Source: a virus
Virus record (IMG/VR): IMGVR_UViG_3300028844_003329
Coordinates: 1-27,471 of that record
Reading direction: 5' to 3' (one strand)
Length of the DNA stretch: 27,471 nt
Each line of letters opens with the position of its first letter. Position 1 is the first letter of the stretch. Both the position numbers and the translations under genes were made by a program. Under the pieces are notes generated by a model. That model saw nothing but the letters and a program-made list of their open reading frames with translations. It had not been told where the DNA came from and searched no databases. Below are positions 23,081-27,471 of this stretch, piece by piece.

Positions 23081-23662
23081 TTATTTTGTCACTTCTGGAG
23101 TTACAAGAATTCTTCCTTCTATTACTCGATCAATTTTCGATGTAGTTGGTGCAATAGATTCTACATCATAAACATATCTTCCATCTTTTATTGCAGATGT
23201 TTGTGTATCCGTTAATGATATTTTTATTTTTCCGTCAGTAACATCTAGAACAGCCGTTGCGGTTGCTCCCGATCCACCACCACCAGTAAATCCTATTAGT
23301 GGTATGTTTGTATATCCTACTCCCGGTTCATCCACAACAACTCCAGTTACAGACCCGGTTGTTAAATCTATCGTAGCGGTAGCGGTTGCTACTATGGTTG
23401 GAGTATCGCCCCCTTGAGGTGTTATAGTAACAGCCGGAGCCGATGTATATAATGTACCCCCAGCATCGAGAGTTATTCTTGATACACCAGTTCTAATTGC
23501 TACTGTCAAGGTTTCTGTTACTGCTACTGATCTATAATGTCGGCGCATTTGAGAACGAAAAGTATATCCTGTCAAATCTAAGGGAGTTGTAGCATCTTGA
23601 TTTATAGTTAGATCAGTTTCAAATGTAGTCCCTTGATCAATTGTGAGATTTAATATAGCCAT
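23081..23662 (-). CDS. Fibre/baseplate-type protein with inserted Gly-rich GxGY module (193 aa)
   Basis: This 193 aa protein has the frame of a common small phage protein: ILNLTIDQGTTFETDLTI, LDLTGYTFRSQMRRHYRS, then KISLTDTQTSAIKDGRYVYDVE and RVIEGRILVTPEVT. In that family the two halves are nearly contiguous; here residues about 57-143 are an insertion made of two repeats with (G)-x-x-Y-T-x-x-P-x-V strands followed by Gly-rich turns (TGGGGSGATATA). The same style of module is inserted in the sheath gp18. Its ATG follows the stop of the small coiled-coil gene directly (TAAATG). A baseplate or fibre-attachment role is likely. Confidence 0.75.
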   Translation of the reverse strand: MAILNLTIDQGTTFETDLTINQDATTPLDLTGYTFRSQMRRHYRSVAVTETLTVAIRTGVSRITLDAGGTLYTSAPAVTITPQGGDTPTIVATATATIDLTTGSVTGVVVDEPGVGYTNIPLIGFTGGGGSGATATAVLDVTDGKIKISLTDTQTSAIKDGRYVYDVESIAPTTSKIDRVIEGRILVTPEVTK

Positions 23663-23836
23663 TTATTCTGTTTTTTTCTCGGTTGGTGTTTTTAATTCTT
23701 CTATTTCTTTGTTGGCAATTATTAGTTGGGTTTTTAATTGAATAATTGTAGCAGTAGCATTGTTCAATTCTCCTTGCATTACTTGTATTGCGATATCCTG
23801 TGTGTCATTTAATTTATTTCTTTTATCATCACTCAT
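23663..23836 (-). CDS. Small coiled-coil protein (57 aa)
   Basis: This 57-residue ORF starts at an ATG preceded by GGAG eight bases upstream and ends with a stop touching the ATG of the 193 aa gene. It begins MSDDKRNKLNDTQDIAIQVM and continues with a heptad-like helix (ATIIQLKTQLIIANKEIEELK). Good ribosome site, tight packing and coiled-coil regularity support it as real. It fills an otherwise empty 197-bp gap. The product is cytoplasmic by sequence; function unknown, possibly a fibre assembly factor. Confidence 0.72.
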   Translation of the reverse strand: MSDDKRNKLNDTQDIAIQVMQGELNNATATIIQLKTQLIIANKEIEELKTPTEKKTE

Positions 23837-23859
23837 ATTTGATTCTCCAATCAGTTATA

Positions 23860-24918
23860 TTATTGTTTTCCTCTAAAATCTTTATACCCAGAAGTGGATA
23901 TATTACTATTCCAAGTATTTGTATATTTGGTTGCTATTTCAGAACTTGTGTTAGTCAACACCGACATTTCAATAGTATTTATTCCCCCAACATCATTTCC
24001 AACCACCAATGTATTTCGTACCGTTGAAGAGGGAGTTATATCAGAAAGGTCTGGATTATTAACTATTCCATATTGAGTCCCGACTGCTATTTGGTTGCTT
24101 ATGTGTAGTATGGTTGCCACACAATTAACATCAATAGGTGTTGATACTGTTCTATTTGTTCTTGTTGTTGATGACGGCCCAACATAATCTAGTATAGGTG
24201 TGCTATAATAAACATAATCTCCCATTTGAATGAATCGTCTATTTAATCCAACCTCTCTTCTAACAGAACCTATTCTTCTATATACATCATATGAAGAATC
24301 ACTTAATAAATTAGTTGCTGTTAAGGATGTGTCGAACCCGGCATCAACAACACCAGAAGATATATGCTTTATTAAAAATACATGATACCAAGTATTGTCT
24401 TGAACCAAACCACCACTAAGTCCAGAGGGAAATCCACCATTACCCGTACCAACTGCCCATGTAGCATCGATTCGTTTAGCCAACAAGGTTGTTAATATCA
24501 TATTGTTTGTATTAGAACTGTCGGTACATTCTCCAATTGATATATCAATATCGTTGATTAAATCCCCAGCCGTATTTCCCAATTGTAATCCATCAATAAA
24601 TCCTCGTTTCATAACAGCTTCTGATTTCAATGCACTTTCAGAAACTGAATCTACAGCAGGAACTAATAAGTTTAATGATGACCCCAAAAACATAATCCAT
24701 GTCACAATTCCAGTTTGTGGAGTGAATGTAAAAGTTATTGTTGATCCACCAGTATCATAATCAACACCCGGTTCTTGAATAATATCATTATAACTAACAA
24801 CTACTGATTGAGAATTAGGTACTTGAAAGTCTAAATTAAATGTAGTTAATATTGAATCTGGAGTTAACGTTTGTTTTTCGAATGCACCAAATTTTGGTGC
24901 TGGTCCTATGTATGACAT
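23860..24918 (-). CDS. Tail-fibre protein, paralogue 2 (352 aa)
   Basis: This 352 aa protein begins MSYIGPAPKFGAFEKQTLTPDS, a common N-terminal module of phage tail fibres (YIG-P, KQTLTP, then a beta-sandwich ending in TFTFTPQTG). The second domain, from about residue 105 (GFIDGLQLGNTAGDLINDIDISIGEC, TWYHVFLIKH, SGVVDAGFDTSLTATNLL, YRRIGSVRRE), is also a common fibre tip domain. It is a tandem paralogue of the 357 aa protein directly upstream and the two share long near-identical DNA blocks. The C-terminal third is most divergent, as expected for receptor-binding specificity. Its ATG overlaps the upstream stop (TAATG). Confidence 0.83.
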   Translation of the reverse strand: MSYIGPAPKFGAFEKQTLTPDSILTTFNLDFQVPNSQSVVVSYNDIIQEPGVDYDTGGSTITFTFTPQTGIVTWIMFLGSSLNLLVPAVDSVSESALKSEAVMKRGFIDGLQLGNTAGDLINDIDISIGECTDSSNTNNMILTTLLAKRIDATWAVGTGNGGFPSGLSGGLVQDNTWYHVFLIKHISSGVVDAGFDTSLTATNLLSDSSYDVYRRIGSVRREVGLNRRFIQMGDYVYYSTPILDYVGPSSTTRTNRTVSTPIDVNCVATILHISNQIAVGTQYGIVNNPDLSDITPSSTVRNTLVVGNDVGGINTIEMSVLTNTSSEIATKYTNTWNSNISTSGYKDFRGKQ

Positions 24919-25991
24919 TATAGTTGTCCTCTATTATCTATATATCCATGACAGATAATTCTTCTATTATTTATGGTTCCCGATACTCGTTCTGCAATTC
25001 TACTAGAGGTATCAGTTGTAACCAGAAGTTTGTTTGAATGATCCATGTCTATTGATGAAAAATCCCTTGCAGACATTGTATGCAATGATTGTGATGGTGG
25101 AGTATCAGCTAACAATGGGTTATATATTAAACAATAATGTTCACCGTTATCAGTGACTCGCACATAGTATGTAATATCAGCCTCAACGTTTATTCCAGTT
25201 GGTACACTAATAGTCTGTAGTGTTCTTGTTGTGGGAGGAACCCCATTTAAATCTGAAATTGGAGTATCATACATAAATCTATTTCCAATTTGAAAAAATT
25301 GATTATTACTTGCCGTTTCTCTTCTAACAGAACCTATTCTTCTGTATTTATCATAAGTTGATGTGTTCAATAAATTAGTTGCTGTTAAGGATGCATCGAA
25401 CCCGACATCAACAACACCAGAATTAGTATCTTTGATTACGAATATATGATACCAAGTATCATCTTGAACTAATCCACCAGTCAATCCAGAAGGAAACCCA
25501 CCTTGATTTGTTCCTGCTAACCAAGTTGCATTTATCTGTTTAATCAATGCACTAGATAGAACCATATTTGTAGTTCCATCCTCACTCACACACTCCCCAA
25601 TACCAATATCAATATCATTTGTGGGATTAGTTACATTATTTCCAAGCTGTAGACCGTGTATATAACCACCACGCAAAACGGCATTTGTATCTAATTTAGC
25701 TTCGGTAATTGTTCCATCACCGGGAACGCCAATTGGCACCTTGTCATTTAGATATATTACATACAATATAATTCCAGTGTTTGGAACAAATGTAAATGTA
25801 ATAGTATTTCCTGCAACTGTGTACGCTAACCCCGGCTCTTGTGGAACCCCACCATATACAACCCGAATACTAGATGCAGATGCAACTTCGTTATCAAGTG
25901 TGAACGTTGTTTTAGCACCATTTGGTGTTAATGTTTGTTTTGTGAATTGTCCATGAATTTCAGTGACAACTTCTGGTCCTATATATGCCAT
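24918..25991 (-). CDS. Tail-fibre protein, paralogue 1 (357 aa)
   Basis: This 357 aa protein begins MAYIGPEVVTEIHGQFTKQTLTP and has the same two-domain architecture as its downstream neighbour: N-terminal attachment module (to about 85), then GYIHGLQLGNNVTNPTNDIDIGIGEC, TWYHIFVIKDTNSGVVDVGFDASLTATNLL and KYRRIGSVRRE. The final third (from about 245) diverges. Two copies with distinct tips could form a heteromeric fibre or provide alternative receptor specificity. The ATG overlaps the stop of the preceding 185 aa gene by one base. Confidence 0.84.
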   Translation of the reverse strand: MAYIGPEVVTEIHGQFTKQTLTPNGAKTTFTLDNEVASASSIRVVYGGVPQEPGLAYTVAGNTITFTFVPNTGIILYVIYLNDKVPIGVPGDGTITEAKLDTNAVLRGGYIHGLQLGNNVTNPTNDIDIGIGECVSEDGTTNMVLSSALIKQINATWLAGTNQGGFPSGLTGGLVQDDTWYHIFVIKDTNSGVVDVGFDASLTATNLLNTSTYDKYRRIGSVRRETASNNQFFQIGNRFMYDTPISDLNGVPPTTRTLQTISVPTGINVEADITYYVRVTDNGEHYCLIYNPLLADTPPSQSLHTMSARDFSSIDMDHSNKLLVTTDTSSRIAERVSGTINNRRIICHGYIDNRGQL

Positions 25992-26548
25992 TAAATAATC
26001 CCGTAAAGTTTGAATGATCCCGAAAATGTTCCTGATGGTGGTCCAATACCTATACCTTCAATAGCTCCATTTGTTTGTTGTTCTCCCCAAGCCCTTGATT
26101 CGAAATTTGCATTATTTGTATATATTATATTTGATCTATACGTTGTATATGCACCAAAATTTTGTGCATCAAAAATATCAATATTTCCCCCGGATATTCC
26201 CTCATTGGTTAGGTTTCCAATACCCCATGTAGCCGTCGTGTCTCCTGCCAATTGCATTGAAGTAGTAGCCCCAACGTCATTATTAAAAGCACTAGTATCC
26301 TCAGCAGTTCGGACAAAACTATGATATCCTGTTGTTATCATTCCAGCACCATAATCAAATTGCATTAGTAGTAAAGTATCGTCAGTATTGAACGTTACTG
26401 TTTCGAATACGATATGTAGTCTATTGAATATTTTTGGTATTGTGTTAAATACTACGGATGAATTATTTGTGGCTGTATTTATTTCCAACAAAGTCATTCC
26501 TGCTGTTCCGTCTTCCAGTCCACCAAATTGTATTTTACTTTGTGGCAT
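25991..26548 (-). CDS. Small beta-rich fibre protein (185 aa)
   Basis: This 185 aa protein is beta-rich with features of small phage fibre/tail-tip jelly rolls: a strand set IFNRLHIVFETVTFNTDDTLLLMQFDYG, a central turn-rich region, and the C-terminal SGTFSGSFKLYGI strand, a frequent ending of such proteins. No Cys and no enzyme motif. It sits between two other small structural genes with one-base overlap to the 357 aa fibre gene. Location in the fibre or tip is inferred. Confidence 0.72.
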   Translation of the reverse strand: MPQSKIQFGGLEDGTAGMTLLEINTATNNSSVVFNTIPKIFNRLHIVFETVTFNTDDTLLLMQFDYGAGMITTGYHSFVRTAEDTSAFNNDVGATTSMQLAGDTTATWGIGNLTNEGISGGNIDIFDAQNFGAYTTYRSNIIYTNNANFESRAWGEQQTNGAIEGIGIGPPSGTFSGSFKLYGII

Positions 26549-26549
26549 A

Positions 26550-26870
26550 TTATGTGATTTCCATGAATGAGAGTATTACATCACAATTTCCACCAGTGGA
26601 AGATACCTCAATTAACTCTCCCGTTTGTAAAACAAGTTTTTCCCCCGATATTAATTGTAATGATGCTCCTTTTAATATGGGAGTATCTTTTACTATATTA
26701 TACTCCAGAGCAGATGCAGTAACCAATGCAGTAACATTTATGGTTGCTGATGCATCAACATTAGCTATGGTAAACCCAACACATACTGAAGTAGTAGATG
26801 CGGGAACTGTATATATTGTCGTTGCAGTTGAAACATTTCTAGCTGTTTCATTTTTAAATACGTTTGGCAT
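26550..26870 (-). CDS. Small virion-associated structural protein (106 aa)
   Basis: This 106 aa protein matches a common small phage family with the pattern TIYTVPASTTSVCVGFTIANVDASATINVTAL, then LVKD-type hairpin (NIVKDTPILKGASLQLISGEKLVLQTGELIEV) and a last strand CDVILSFMEI. It is an all-beta single domain, found in many phages next to tail-fibre genes. AAGGAAAATAATAA precedes the ATG. Its exact place in the virion is unknown. Confidence 0.77.
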   Translation of the reverse strand: MPNVFKNETARNVSTATTIYTVPASTTSVCVGFTIANVDASATINVTALVTASALEYNIVKDTPILKGASLQLISGEKLVLQTGELIEVSSTGGNCDVILSFMEIT

Positions 26871-26890
26871 TTATTATTTTCCTTTTATTA

Positions 26891-27471
26891 TTACCCTAGT
26901 GCTATGGCGAGTGCGACAACATCATCTATTGTTGCAATATCAGTCCATGTAGTTGAATTGCTTTGTGAAAATTTGTCAGAGTCTGTATCGTATATTAATA
27001 ATCCTTGTGCTGGTGATGAAATTGCATCTCTTTGCGCTGTTGTCATTCTTGGAATTAATATTCCTTCTGTAGTTGATACTATATCAACAATTGAGGATAT
27101 GTTTGGTGTTGCATTATTGATTCCTATATTATCATTCCCGGCATCAACATGAAATAAACTTGGTAATGTTGATCCTTCAATTCGTGTATCTTGATCTAAA
27201 CCATCTTCATTTATTACTAATCCACCATAATGAATTGCGCTTCTATCAATATTGACACCAAACAAAGTTACTGCATTTGAGTGAAATCTAAATGAATCAG
27301 ATGCAGTGTCGAATGTTTTTGTTTGTGCCGTTTCACTCGAACCCGGATCAAATACTATTTCACCACCTTCGGTTCCATTTGCACCCATTATCAAAGGATT
27401 ATCAAATTGTGCAACACCGCTTGCGCCGTCTATGAAAAATGCACGACCTAAATCATAATCAACTTGAAAAT
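26891..27471 (-). CDS. Tail-fibre protein, 5' end missing (192 aa visible)
   Basis: The frame is open from the right edge of the window (first complete codon at 27469) to the stop at 26891; an internal TTG at 27394 would be a poor start, so the gene almost certainly continues beyond the window. The visible part begins in FFIDGASGVAQFDNPLIMGANG and ends with a segment characteristic of phage and bacterial fibre tips: a VDAGNDNIGINNATPN repeat, then IVSTTEGILIPRMTTAQRDAISSPAQGLLIYDTDSDKF. A short helical C-terminus (DDVVALAIAL) follows. No intramolecular chaperone catalytic motif is visible. It is a distal fibre candidate. Confidence 0.75.
   Translation of the reverse strand, partial: FQVDYDLGRAFFIDGASGVAQFDNPLIMGANGTEGGEIVFDPGSSETAQTKTFDTASDSFRFHSNAVTLFGVNIDRSAIHYGGLVINEDGLDQDTRIEGSTLPSLFHVDAGNDNIGINNATPNISSIVDIVSTTEGILIPRMTTAQRDAISSPAQGLLIYDTDSDKFSQSNSTTWTDIATIDDVVALAIALG

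Overview
This window is part of the late (virion) gene region of a T4-like myovirus with AT-rich DNA. Every real gene lies on the minus strand, so transcription runs from high to low coordinates. The assignment rests on an unbroken T4 core in T4 order: neck gp13 (12311), neck gp14 (10367), sheath terminator gp15 (9052), small terminase gp16 (7930), large terminase gp17 (7491), tail sheath gp18 (5767), tail tube gp19 (3792), portal gp20 (3187), and the start of a gp67-like prohead core protein running off the left edge. I see no plus-strand genes, tRNAs, integrase, transposase or CRISPR array. The host cannot be named from this sequence.

Right part (about 13.5-27.5 kb): tail-fibre and accessory virion proteins. 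In transcription order these are a 5'-truncated fibre protein, two small structural proteins, two tandem paralogous fibre proteins (357 and 352 aa), a 57 aa coiled-coil protein, a 193 aa fibre/baseplate-type protein, a collagen-like protein, a 309 aa protein with a classical signal peptide and a probable jelly-roll fold, an 853 aa fibre protein, a 101 aa unknown, a 922 aa repeat protein, a 111 aa coiled-coil protein, and two further structural proteins (525 and 179 aa).

Middle and left parts (about 1-13.5 kb): the neck, packaging, tail and portal core is interleaved with small genes whose products all begin with a ten-residue leader of the type M-K-T-Y-K-E-F-L-x-E. This resembles the capsid-targeting sequence of T4 internal proteins (IPI-IPIII), and each intact one has the (L/I)-x-E site expected for the gp21 prohead protease. 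I count ten intact members and one frameshifted one. One carries a P-loop kinase domain. This array is the most interesting system here: a probable set of proteins packed in the capsid and injected with the DNA.

The array has left recombination scars. A 20-codon duplicate of the gp14 N-terminus sits between two paralogous internal-protein genes. It is flanked by 44-bp and 38-bp perfect direct repeats that overlap by exactly 9 bp, the footprint expected of an unequal crossover at a 9-bp microhomology. Elsewhere, Gly/Thr-rich beta modules appear to be inserted in several unrelated virion proteins, including the sheath. Most genes abut or overlap by 1-4 bases (TAATG, ATGA), indicating translational coupling. 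A T4-type late promoter element (TATAAATA) lies upstream of gene 18.
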